Assembly (NCBI GenBank): GCA_000934455.1 | Contig: KN882207.1 | Coordinates: forward strand, 256,412 to 320,411 | DNA length: 64,000 nt | From: Apostichopus parvimensis | Taxonomy: Eukaryota; Echinodermata; Holothuroidea; Aspidochirotida; Stichopodidae | Reading direction: 5' to 3' | Shown here: one piece after another, positions 53,001-62,443 of the stretch | Layout: every line of letters starts with the position of its first letter | Position numbering within the stretch: the first letter of the stretch is position 1 | Made by a program: the position numbers and the translations under genes | Notes under the pieces: model-generated | Databases searched by the model: none | Told to the model about the DNA's origin: nothing | What the model saw: the letters and a program-made list of their open reading frames with translations, nothing else

Positions 53001-56000
53001 GCAGCATGTCAATGGGCTGAATAGTCCTAGGAGCAGCTGCACCTCAGAGGGATACGCTGACATTAATGGTTCCATACATGATTTCAGAAATGGGTGAGTA
53101 TTGGGAGGCTTGGAGAAGTTCAAGTTGGGAAGAGGTAGTTTATTCATAGATATCAAATATTAGCTAAGCCATTGATGTGGTATATAAAACATTATTTGGA
53201 TATATCATGGATCCACACATACCTTAAACTCTGACAATTTCTCCAATTTCCTACTTTTCATTTCTTCGACTTCCTTTTCATCAAGATCAGTATGAACTCT
53301 TATGAAGAATGGATCTGTGAGGATGATAAGAAAACATAATTCAGTTATAAAATGTTTCTGGTCAAGAAAGTGTCATTCAGGCCAGTCTTGTCCAGGCCGT
53401 AGCAATTCCTAAATTTTTATCTTAAAGAAACCTAGCAGCTCCAAACCAGACTGACATTTTAATACTTACATTATAAGTTACTCTAAATTAGCATTTATCA
53501 ATATTCAAATATGCATGGTATCAAAGTTAGGCTCTTTCGAATGTAATCCATACATCAATCAGTCGTTCCTTTTCAGTTTTAAATAATGTCCAAAATCTTC
53601 ACAAAATCTTCACTAAATTTATTCACTTGTGGTCTACTTTCTGCTGGTAGGTATCAGCTTTACTCCATTTCTAACCTAACCTAACCTCTAGTCCCATCTA
53701 ACCTAACCTAACCTCTACTTCCATCTAGCCTAACCTAACAATATCTAAAAATATCTACCTCTCCTCTTCCCCTGTTGGTTTCTTTCTTTCTTCTCTCCAT
53801 CCCTTGTCTACTAATCCCCTTACATCTATCTCTTTGTGTTCACCATGCTCATTAACTTGTCTGTATTCTGCACATGTTTTTTACCCTTCTGTTACTGTTA
53901 CTTGTCATTTAGTCTTTGAAGAAGATCCTGCTAGGATCGAAACGTCAGGTCAACTCACTTTTACACAATATCTATAATTCACAGCTGTTGAGACTCTCAC
54001 CTCCTGATTGCTTACCCAAACCAACCACATACTTGGACTTTTAACTACGCAAATTGTAATAATTGAAAACAAAATACTGTAGGTAACAATAATGACGCTA
54101 GAGCAGCACAATAAGAGGACCTGCCTGAACATTTCTACTATCAAACTTTGGAGGAAGTTTGAAACGTCTAAGCATTTGTTTAACTAGGTGACATAAACCA
54201 CCAAACCTTTTTTATTCTGCTTCTCTTCTAGTTCGTCAGGCATCTCATCTTCATCAACCTCATCTTCATCGCTCTCCTCCTGTTCAACCTCCCAATCTCT
54301 TACTCCATCATCTGCTTTGACGCTACCATCATCGTCACTATCACTATCACCATCTTCATCTTCTCCATCCTCCAAACTCTTCTGTTCCTCTCTACCATCT
54401 TCATGGCTCCCTCCATCCTCATCACCACTCTCATCATCATCTTCGTCATCACTTTGCTCCAGGTCAACTATTTCCTCTCCGGCATCTCTTACAGCTGCAG
54501 ATAATAATCCACGTCAGAACACAGGGGAATATAAAATTTACCTGTCATATCACAGTAACCTGCTTCCCATGATAATGGAGGAAGCATAATTGTACTTTAC
54601 ACATTACTCTAAATATGGAGGAAATGACAACAAACCTTGAAACTGCTAAGAAAAGAACGCCTGTAAACTAAGTCACAAGGATACTCTTTCATACTACCAG
54701 ATTCTACCAGACTATATTCACTTTAAAGTATTTGATACAACATGAGTTACAAGTTTAACCCCCCCCCCCCAAAAAAAAAAAATACATACAAACATTTGTT
54801 AGTTATTTATTACTTCTTTTTTACTCTGTTTGACTGTTTCTTAAGTTCAGTGTTCTCTATCAAGTATGATGACCATCAATAGAAACATGAACCCCCTAGT
54901 AACGGCAAGTATCAATGTAAAGCATCACAGCCAACGAATATAGAACACACAATCAGGTCTTTTGTCTGTTCAAGGGCACTACAAAGGGCTACTCCACTCT
55001 AAAAGATAGTGGCATTTCAAAATAAGGTATTAAAGAGTATTGAATGGGAGATAAAGTGTTTCTTACTCATATTAACTAAGCATGTATATCAATTAACTGT
55101 CTGATATTTTATCAAGTTGATGTGATTGCACGACAAAGTATCACACTGGACAATATTCTTACCATCATCTCCTCTTCCTTCCTCTTCTCCTTCAACTCTC
55201 TGATCTTCTATTTCTTCTTCTTCTTCTCCATCACTTTCATCATCTGGAAGAAAATAACAAAAGTAAGGTTTTTATCAGTTATGTGAAAATACATTAAAGT
55301 TCTTAACAATATCAGTGCATTGAGTTACATAATGCTGGATTCCTATCTCAGTTTGAAGTCATTATTGACTAAAAATTGTAAATAACATTGCAAACATATT
55401 TCTCTTTGTCAAGCACACTTTTCAAAAAGAGAATTTTTGAATGTTGAATTTAAAGATTTATTTGCTATTCCTTAATTATATTAATTCTGATCGAATGACG
55501 TAGAAAAGTATATATTTGAATCTGCATTCACTTGTACAGTTAACACTTGTGTAACTAAATCTACGATGACAATACCTGAGGAGAATGGGGTCATCAATTA
55601 GTTGGTAATAGTAATTAGATATCTTTCATTGGAAGGAAAAGGCTAGAAGGGTCATAGTTTGATGGACACAATTCAAACCGTGAATAATATCTAGTACATT
55701 TGATTAAAATTGCAGCAAAGTGATTAAACCCAATAAACCTGGACATCATCTCCACATGTACAGAAAGTTTCACAGAGGCTAATCATCCTTGGGCTGTAAG
55801 ACAGCCAGGATTGATCAACAGTTCTAGTATAAGAGACCAGTTTAGCAGCAGTAGGGACAGTAAAAAGGGACACTCTCCTCTCCTTTATATAGAAAGTCTG
55901 TTGAATGATTGACCGTCAGCAGACAATAGATCTTGATTTAATGAATACTCTAAGTAGTCTTACCGATGTCGCTGTCTCCTGAGCTTGTCTGTCCACCTGC

Positions 56001-57268
56001 CTCTTTAAGACTACTGAGCAGCTCATCGTAAACAGTCTTCTCTGCCTCGCTCTCTGATGATGAACCAAACTTGAACAGGAGAGTAGAAAGCATATTTCAA
56101 AGGTATTCAGGAATGTTGAGCTATTACAGACTTTTCAGTGTGATTAAAGAAAGGCTTAAGAAGGGCACTCCTCGCATCTTATTTAAAATTTCCTTTCCAC
56201 ATGATCAGGGCCTAAAATACTGTATATCTGGCAACCTGTCACATAAATTGTATCTTGCCGGTTTATTTTATTGCTCCTGTTAACTCATTACACAAGAGAT
56301 GATCCATACCATGCGCTATGTTACCTTTGTTGTTCAGTAATCTGCGAGCATTTAATCAATTTGGGCAAAGCTAACTAGCCAAATATCCTGAAAGGTCATC
56401 AGGGCCCAGAGCAAGCCCTTTGAAAATTCCAATGGTGGCTAGTGCTAGCAATCAATATTTTCAAATTTTACAATATATAAAGACACCCTTTTGAATTGAT
56501 TGTCATCGTTGTTTTATGTTAGTTGATTCTAACAACTTCCAAAACAATGTGGTTAATTAACTCTCCGTGTAGTGACAAATAATCAATAAAGAACTTCACT
56601 AGGAGGTTGTCTTTAGATTAATCAACAGTAATCTTCTTTTTATACTTGATACAAAATTTGGTAAATTTGCCGACAAAAATGACTTTAACTGCAATCGGTA
56701 AAAAGATCTTCAGGTGCATCTAATTTTGATCAATTCCAATCTTATTTTAAGTAATACTTTATAGGTTTTGATAAATTGCAATCAAACGACACAAAAAAGT
56801 GCATATGAAAGTGGCATCAGTAAGTTACTTTTAGTCCAAGTGAGTGATTAATTTGTCATAAAAAGTTCTGTAATCTTGATACTCACATCTTCTTGAGAAT
56901 TAGTTGGTCTTTGTTTTTCAACCAAACCCTCTGCTCTGAAAGTATAATTAGACAAATAAATCATTAAAATGATTCAAATGAAATGGGTTGTGTGTCTGAT
57001 TATGTCTTTCAAAGATAGATCATACCTGGAAAAATTGACTTAAATAACAATTTAGAAAGTAGTGCTTCACTTTCTTTCTTAACATTACAGACCAAGTTTA
57101 CATCAATAAAAGCAAAATGGAAAATGCTTACCGCAGAGCTAGAAACTTTTTTCTGTCTTTTTCCCTTTGAATACGCTTCTGTGCCTTCTCATTGACTTCT
57201 ACCAAGTTTCGTCTCTTTTTTTTCTTTTGCCCTGGGCCACCTCTGTGAAAATGTCTCTTTCTTCCCAT
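38073..57268 (-). CDS. UTP25: UTP25 / DEF (DIEXF), SSU processome factor, 20 exons
   Basis: UTP25 is a nucleolar component of the small-subunit processome needed for 18S rRNA maturation; in vertebrates DEF also influences p53 turnover. Exons: 57268-57132, 56935-56887, 56069-55964, 55243-55163, 54494-54207, 53314-53223, 52785-52690, 51944-51825, 50753-50668, 48242-48180, 47148-46964, 46358-46202, 45601-45505, 45080-44995, 44381-44305, 44151-44084, 43104-43042, 39759-39635, 39249-39151 and 38531 to the stop at 38073. Phases join to about 771 residues (human 756). The N-terminus is basic ([17 protein letters not shown]) and is followed by a long acidic tract. The DEAD-like core shows [47 protein letters not shown], then [32 protein letters not shown] and [17 protein letters not shown]. 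Helicase catalytic residues are degenerate, as in the family. The last exon is split by a 165-N gap; LESGEET-stop is read from the copy beyond it. Confidence 0.93.
38133..38297. other. Assembly gap (165 N) inside UTP25 terminal exon
   Basis: Bases 38133-38297 are N. The 54 bases before the gap (38079-38132) equal the 54 bases after it (38298-38351). This suggests either a false duplication made when scaffolding or one more unit of a local tandem repeat. Confidence 0.95.
38660..38755 (-). mobile_element. Degenerate tRNA-like SINE head
   Basis: The minus strand reads agtttagtagataaaggggg followed by tggcgttagaggcatt, similar in layout to the tRNA-Ser-like A-box region at 12328. The B box is eroded. 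It lies in the last UTP25 intron region. Confidence 0.35.
39780..40890. repeat. Minisatellite, about 21-bp unit, UTP25 intron 17
   Basis: About 50 units of ttgaattaacataggacatgg, with ttaaattaggac and tatgaa variants, run for 1.1 kb. The array starts about 20 bp upstream of the acceptor of the exon at 39759-39635, so it abuts the splice site. A minus-strand open frame with repeated LIQPCPM words comes from the unit and is not a gene. Confidence 0.93.
41290..42847 (+). mobile_element. L1/Tx1-like LINE, 5'-truncated, with target duplication
   Basis: The insertion carries the C-terminal part of a non-LTR reverse transcriptase [60 protein letters not shown], and near the end a CTFCG...[11 protein letters not shown] zinc-knuckle-like motif. 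These are typical of the L1/Tx1 group. The reading frame changes near 41925 and near 42285, so at least two frame shifts inactivate it. A poly-A run of 15 ends at 42847. The 14-mer gagtggcaatgtta flanks it exactly (41276-41289 and 42848-42861). It is inserted antisense in UTP25 intron 17. The exact duplication suggests a fairly recent insertion despite the broken frame. Confidence 0.92.
43885..43972. repeat. Tandem repeat, three units of about 31 bp
   Basis: ccatggttaccttatttata followed by tcttcttgctg occurs three times in UTP25 intron 16, the third with small changes. Two overlapping open frames across it are by-products. Confidence 0.85.
44706..44860. repeat. Two-unit tandem duplication, about 76 bp
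   Basis: Two copies of attgagggttgcggg...caccggccaagaagagctgt...gttcgagtcagcag follow each other in UTP25 intron 14, with only a handful of differences. Confidence 0.85.
46449..46816 (+). mobile_element. TTAA MITE, 367-bp family, copy 2
   Basis: It begins ttaaaggcattgaagatcc and ends agtcttcacaccctttaa, with TTAA at both termini. It shares the full body of copies 1 and 3, including gcagacagtaatgaaacgtg and gggatcaatggtggtgtct. It lies in UTP25 intron 11, directly upstream of the 46358 exon and opposite in strand. Confidence 0.85.
48876..50583 (+). mobile_element. 1.7-kb TTAA element with inverted ends
   Basis: The left end reads ttaaagacgaacgatagtga and the right end, reverse-complemented, reads ttaaagtagaacgatagtga. 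Only two of the first 20 bases differ. TTAA bounds both sides, which is the piggyBac-type target site. Inside lies an inverted pair around caattgaaatttgc (49370 and 49548 regions) and two tgacgtcatt words near the ends (49080 and 50360). No transposase ORF was recognised. It fills most of UTP25 intron 9. Confidence 0.78.
51110..51275. repeat. Tandem repeat, about 68-bp unit, 2.3 copies
   Basis: Units of gaattacagaaacacaattc followed by acagaaggg and cccctaaactgtgaccacag repeat twice, plus a partial third copy, in UTP25 intron 8. Confidence 0.88.
53671..53740. repeat. Interstitial CCTAA-type short repeat
   Basis: ctaacctaacctaacctc occurs in a short interrupted cluster with cccatctaacctaacctaac. 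It resembles degenerate arthropod-type TTAGG repeats more than TTAGGG, and it is too short to be a telomere remnant with any certainty. Confidence 0.5.
53911..53988 (+). ncRNA. Hammerhead-like tail of a retroelement, copy C
   Basis: Here tttgaagaagatcctgctag continues into gatcgaaacgtcagg. The layout is a UGAAGA core, a GATCCT-gct-AGGATC hairpin, then GAAAC and GTC, which is the order of conserved parts in a hammerhead ribozyme. Downstream words cttttacac and ttcacag match copies A and B. Penelope-like elements are known to carry such ribozymes, so a Penelope-like remnant is the leading reading. It lies in UTP25 intron 5. Confidence 0.5.
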
Positions 57269-58954
57269 TCTTTAAAATTAGTTCTAAAAGTAAACAAAAG
57301 AAGAAATAAAACACATGATTCCAACAAAACATGACAATAATTTATCAAGATAAATTATTGGGATTATAAAAAATAACCTTTTATGAATAACTAATAGGTA
57401 TAAGTTTCATGTTGCTATTACTGTCTAAATAAATAGAAACACTCACTAGTCTATTCAAAGTCATAAGACAGAAATAGTGATTTTACCCTTGAAGTAATTG
57501 CTGAAAACATTCCTTGGCCAGCTCCCATAACAGCATTACCCGGAACCTGTGTTTGTTTACCATTATGTCACTCAGTTTATATTGTGTTAGCCAACAATAC
57601 CCTGTTTCCTCGTAATAATTTGTAAAATAGATTGCACTGTTATGGGATGAGGATTGCATGGACATCTTTTTGCCTTCCCATCTACATTTAAAGATGCAAT
57701 CTGGGCAGATTGTTAACTTATCTTGAATTGTGTGATGACAAAACCTTGTACTTGTACCTCTCTGTTACCAGCCTCTGTGCTGGATCTACTCTTGATGGTT
57801 AATGAAATTAGCATGGTCTCTGCCCCTGTAAACTCAAGACACCCTACAGTTCCCAGCATCCACCATTACAGTTGGACTTGATGACAGTAACGCTTTCAAA
57901 ATCTCATCAAAAATCCTTGCTCTGTATAGGTTGCGGTTACTGTATTTATCCGATCAAACAACCATGGGGGTCCTTGCTAAATTCACTCAATCAGAGTCTG
58001 TGAGCTGAAAGACTCATGAAGCCATTGAGGAAGGCATTTGCATCGATCAACATTACGCATCCAATCCAGACAGTATAATCATTTCTTAATTATTCATACT
58101 AAATCAGAGAAGTGTTTAGTAAACACAAATAGTCATGGATTGATCAGGCCCACAGCCAGGCTGGGAAACCCAGTTCAGGCAATTTATGTGCAGAAGAATC
58201 CAGCAAAGCTGACTTTACTGGTCTACTTAGCATCAGTGCAATGCTCATTTAACCGACATTAACAATTTAGGGTAGCCTTATTAGCAGCAATGCATCTGAC
58301 TCTACACTTAATACTGATTACGATAGGCTGCCTAACACTACAGTTGACCTAAATTTAAGAGTGGATGAAAGAAAGGGGAAAGGCTAAATATACCATTTTC
58401 ACTCTTCAATATGTGAAACCAATCACGAAGAGGAAACCACGACCATTGCAGCTTGCTAAGGAACATTCACAACAGCCATTTTGGCAAAGCAAGGAGGCTA
58501 TTGATTGTAAACATTGGCTAGGCCTAGTTGTGCGAGAGATACAGCGAATGTTTAATTAGAACAAGCGTACAGAGTTCAGTTTACCTATTTTTTTCAATCA
58601 AATTTTTCTCGATCTGGAATAAAATTGGTAAACCCGAAATCCTCCGCTAGTAAGTCGCAACCTTGGTTATGGCAAATAATCTTTTCTCAGGACTATCAAG
58701 TCGCCAACATGAGAACAAGCTGCAACCAGTAAGCTTGGGTGCATGGAATTGTTGAAAGTTGCATTACATTAAACATATGGGTCGATATTTATTTGCATGA
58801 GTGATACCCAACGGTCTATTTGCAAAATAAAGCCCAATCTAATCTTTAAAAAAAAATTCTCTGATATTATACTTACCAAACTGTGGCCACATTCTCCCTA
58901 AAAAAAATATTGGGGTGGAAATGCGAAATTTAAATACTCAATTGATTGTACTTA

Positions 58955-60685
58955 AACGACACCGTACACGTTGCTTAAAGTTGTGATCGGTTTCTCAAAA
59001 ATATTTTCTAAGTTTAAACTCCAGATATAAATTTACTATAGCAAGAGTTTATTCGAGATTCATAATTATATTTGGAGTGAAATTAACGCTTACAGAATAA
59101 TTCATCAGAGATTTTTCAGGCAAAACTCTATCCATTTGTAAAACATGTTAGGCTTATATTATCTTTGTACATTATTTGATAACATTAGGTCCAATTTGTG
59201 CTCCAGTTGGGCAAAACCGTTACGAACGTCTCAGGAAAGTCGCGCAGGGAGTTTCTACGGAATCTTGTGAAGGCCCTCTATTAATAAATATGTGGTAATA
59301 TTAAGAAGTTTCGTACAAATTTAGCTGATCTGGTGTAACATGTTCGATGTTGGGCTTATATTTGCTTTGAACAGTATAATCATAGTTACGTTATCTACAG
59401 TGTGTTTGCACAAATGTTTCAAATAAACTTGAAACCCGGGGATTTATGTTGATCAAGACCAAAAGGAAGGGAAATGGAACATGTTGTAAATAGTGCCTTA
59501 AAGGCTTTGAAGACTCGCCCCAAACCGCGTGCGGCCATCTGAAAAAGTTAACTTCCCGTTGCTTGAAAGTGACGTTTTGTTCGTGTCGCTACAAATTTGT
59601 ATTTAAATGCAGACAGTAATGAAACGTGATACCTTGTTATCTTTTATCTAGACCTGAGATGTCCATCGCCGCTATTTACACTGTGTTGTGGGTATTAGCT
59701 GCATGTACTGACTGTGCACTAGTGTTTAATTACCGACGGTAGCAAGCTGTGTGTGTATTTTCTGGGATCGATGGTGGTGTCTAAAACTTATGTTACACCT
59801 CACTCGAAACTAGGTCAGATTAGCGGCATGAGACGTTACTTTGTAAGCGAGTCTTCACACCCTTTAATTACGACACCGTACACAGTGCTTTAATTGGTGA
59901 TCGGTTTATCAAAATGATTGTCTATTTATTAAGTAAAGCATTGATTCGAGATACATACATATATTTGGAGTAAATTTAACGAATATAGAATTATTCACCA
60001 CATATTACTTAGGCTAAACTTTATACATTTGTAAAACATGCATATGGATTCCAATCTTTACGCAACAAATATCGCTACAAAATAAGCACATTTCGCGCTA
60101 ACTCTTTTCATTACTTTCTAAGTATAGCACTCAGAAAACTCTTTCTTATTTCATTTGGAAGAATATTGTATTTTCTTTACAATAATGTGTCGTTATTTAC
60201 TATGCGTGTGAACTAAACCCCGTACTTTTTGAAAACTGTACTCTGAAAAAGTAAAAACCACTTCGGAAAGCAGTGAACGTCTTCAAAATGTCCCTATCTC
60301 TCAATGCGTACATTGTGCTTGCTGGGAGTGTGATTGCGTAACCAATTTCTTTCCTATATGCCAAAGAAAAGTTCGTTGACTCTTCTATCTAGTGATATAA
60401 AATTCGACTTGATTGGTCAATATTAAGGCTCGTACTCTTCACCAGCAATTCAAAAGCATCGTAAGAAATGTTGTGAAGTCCTCCTTTACGCGGCTAATCT
60501 TAACACAGCACAGTGTGCAGTGCTCTCACATCATTTTCGGAGAGTGACCGCAATTTAAAGCTTCCTGTGCGTATACAACAGCATTTAATTATCCGACAAC
60601 GGGCCCTTTATAGAGCAAAAGTTTCCATATGTTAGGCAAATATTAGCTTTGTACATCATTTTATAACATTATGTCCACTTCTGCT
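58955..60685. repeat. Old segmental duplication interrupted by an insertion
   Basis: The words acgacaccgtacac, gtgatcggttt, tatttggagt, catttgtaaaacatg and tttgtacat appear in order at 58958-59170 and again at 59872-60045, with the last part displaced to 60630-60685. The second copy is therefore split by about 590 bp whose ends read catatgga and its complement. Confidence 0.55.
59498..59867 (+). mobile_element. TTAA MITE, 367-bp family, copy 3
   Basis: It begins ttaaaggctttgaagactc and ends agtcttcacaccctttaa, with TTAA at both termini. A small insertion (tttgtattta) and several changes set it apart from copies 1 and 2. It sits exactly at the left edge of the second copy of the local duplication. 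Confidence 0.83.
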
Positions 60686-62183
60686 CAGTTTTTAACCTGC
60701 ATTGAATTAAAGGCTCCTTTTTTACCATGAATACATGTTACCCTCATGTTACCCTCATTTCTCTTGATTGGATTGATTTTTTCTTACCCTTCTGCGCTAC
60801 TAAACTTTGTATCGACTCATTAAAAAATTCCAATGTGAAATTTGACCCCAAGGTCATCCTTAACTAGTCTGCTGATTAATGATGAAGCTAATTCAAGATC
60901 ACTCGTGATAGGGATGGAGAATATAGAAATGGAGGTTTTTCATCACATCAATTTGGTAGTCCCGCACTGATCTATGTAGCCCATTTTTTACATATTTGTT
61001 ACTTTTAGTAGGATGCACACTTAATTGGAAATATTCAAGATGCATGAAGCAAAGGTAAGAAAAGGCTGGATAAATCAATGTGGTTTTATCACTGACAGTG
61101 TACTCCACATTTCAGTTATATAGCTTTTTTCAATCAATCGAAGCTATTATGCATAGATAATTGATTATTTTTGCAAAATTATTATCAAGATTCATAACTA
61201 AGACTGGCTATGCGTAACAACATTCACATTGTAATTAACATTCTGATGAGGAAAAAAATCAAAGGTATGATATTGGACTAAATGCATAAGAGTAAAAGAA
61301 ATTTTACATTTTGTTTAAAGGGGCCACACAATGAATCCAGCCAAATAGTTAATGTCAGTCGCCCTCTAATTTTCTCCAAACGTATGATTATACGTAAATA
61401 CAACATCTGATCATAAGGCCTTGATTTATGAAAATTACCTCCCGGCGACGGAGTCTTGGGACACGTCCCACAAGTACACCCACTTATGGCAGTTGATATG
61501 TTCATTTGGCCTTGCGACCAACACATGAATTGAATTCGTTTTGCAGATGCTACGGTGGCCCAAGCGGAAGATTGAAAGTTCAAAGTTTTGTATCAAATTG
61601 TTCAATTACTTTATATCCAAATAGAAAGCTCATTGTCAAAATTTCGAGAAAAAAATACTACAATATAGTCTCGGAATTTTGACTTTCTATTATTTCTTAA
61701 GAGATTTCGACGGACACTGTATAATTCTGTTCAGTGTCTGTCGAAATTTCGACTTACATGCAGTATAGGCTAATTGATTTTATGTCTCATATCTCTACCA
61801 ACAATTTCGCCTCAGAATGCTACTAGTTTACTTAGGTTTTGACTTTTATTTGTCAGTGTTTTGCGACTGTAATGTATCGAAGTTTAGCTATTTTTGCATC
61901 GACAGTGCATTCCGACTGTTCTATCCGAAATGGCACTAACATTTGCGCTTTTTCCTCGGACTTTTATACTTATAAATTAGGCTATATCCAAATCAAGTTT
62001 CGTCTGAACGTTCCTCAAATTTCCCACTTTATCAAAACCTTTAATTCTTAATCCCAACAGCTCCACCGTCCGAAGGAATGTCCAATATATATATTTCCTT
62101 TTTACAACTATCAAATCAAGTTTATTTATCGTTTATGTGTTGAACACTAACTAATGTTAGAAATCAACTTGAAACTTTGATCC

Positions 62184-62443
62184 TAGCAAAATGGCGCTGT
62201 AGCCAGTAGTTCTTGAAGCGGCGGATCAACGCGTTGCCATAACAACCTTTTATCAACCCGCTTTCGGTGCTAGCTCTGTACTGTGCTGGTATGAAAAATC
62301 GTGAAAGTGTTCATTGACAGGTGCCTCCATTACATACCAGTTAGATGATACTCTAACTTTTAAGATATGCATTTCTGTGTTGCAGAAGAGAGAAATCCAT
62401 CGATCATGTTCTGTTGAATTCATAATTTTTTTAAACATGAAAG
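62184..62443 (+). promoter_or_regulatory. Possible promoter and first exon of a plus-strand gene
   Basis: gcaaaatggcgctgtagcc at 62187 is a good YY1-type word, often found at starts of housekeeping genes. The GC-richer stretch after it leads to ATGAAAG followed by a strong donor (gtaagtg) at 62444. Whether this ATG is used is unclear: the open sequence after the acceptor at 63910 does not keep frame with it. Confidence 0.3.

Larger units (their letters stand above)
57269..62188. other. Region upstream of UTP25
   Basis: No coding sequence was recognised. On the minus strand the word caaaatggctgttg near 58480-58495 resembles a YY1 site and could mark the UTP25 promoter, with an intron in the 5' untranslated region. 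The region also holds a TTAA MITE (59498-59867) and an old duplication (58955-59200 against 59868-60685). Confidence 0.45.

Noticed and set aside
53671-53740. Interstitial telomere
   Set aside because: Only a few interrupted cctaa units; too short and irregular to claim a telomeric origin.
54317-54589. Ser/Pro-rich plus-strand frame of 90 codons
   Set aside because: Antisense shadow of the acidic Asp/Glu/Ser exon of UTP25; low-complexity sequence opens both strands.
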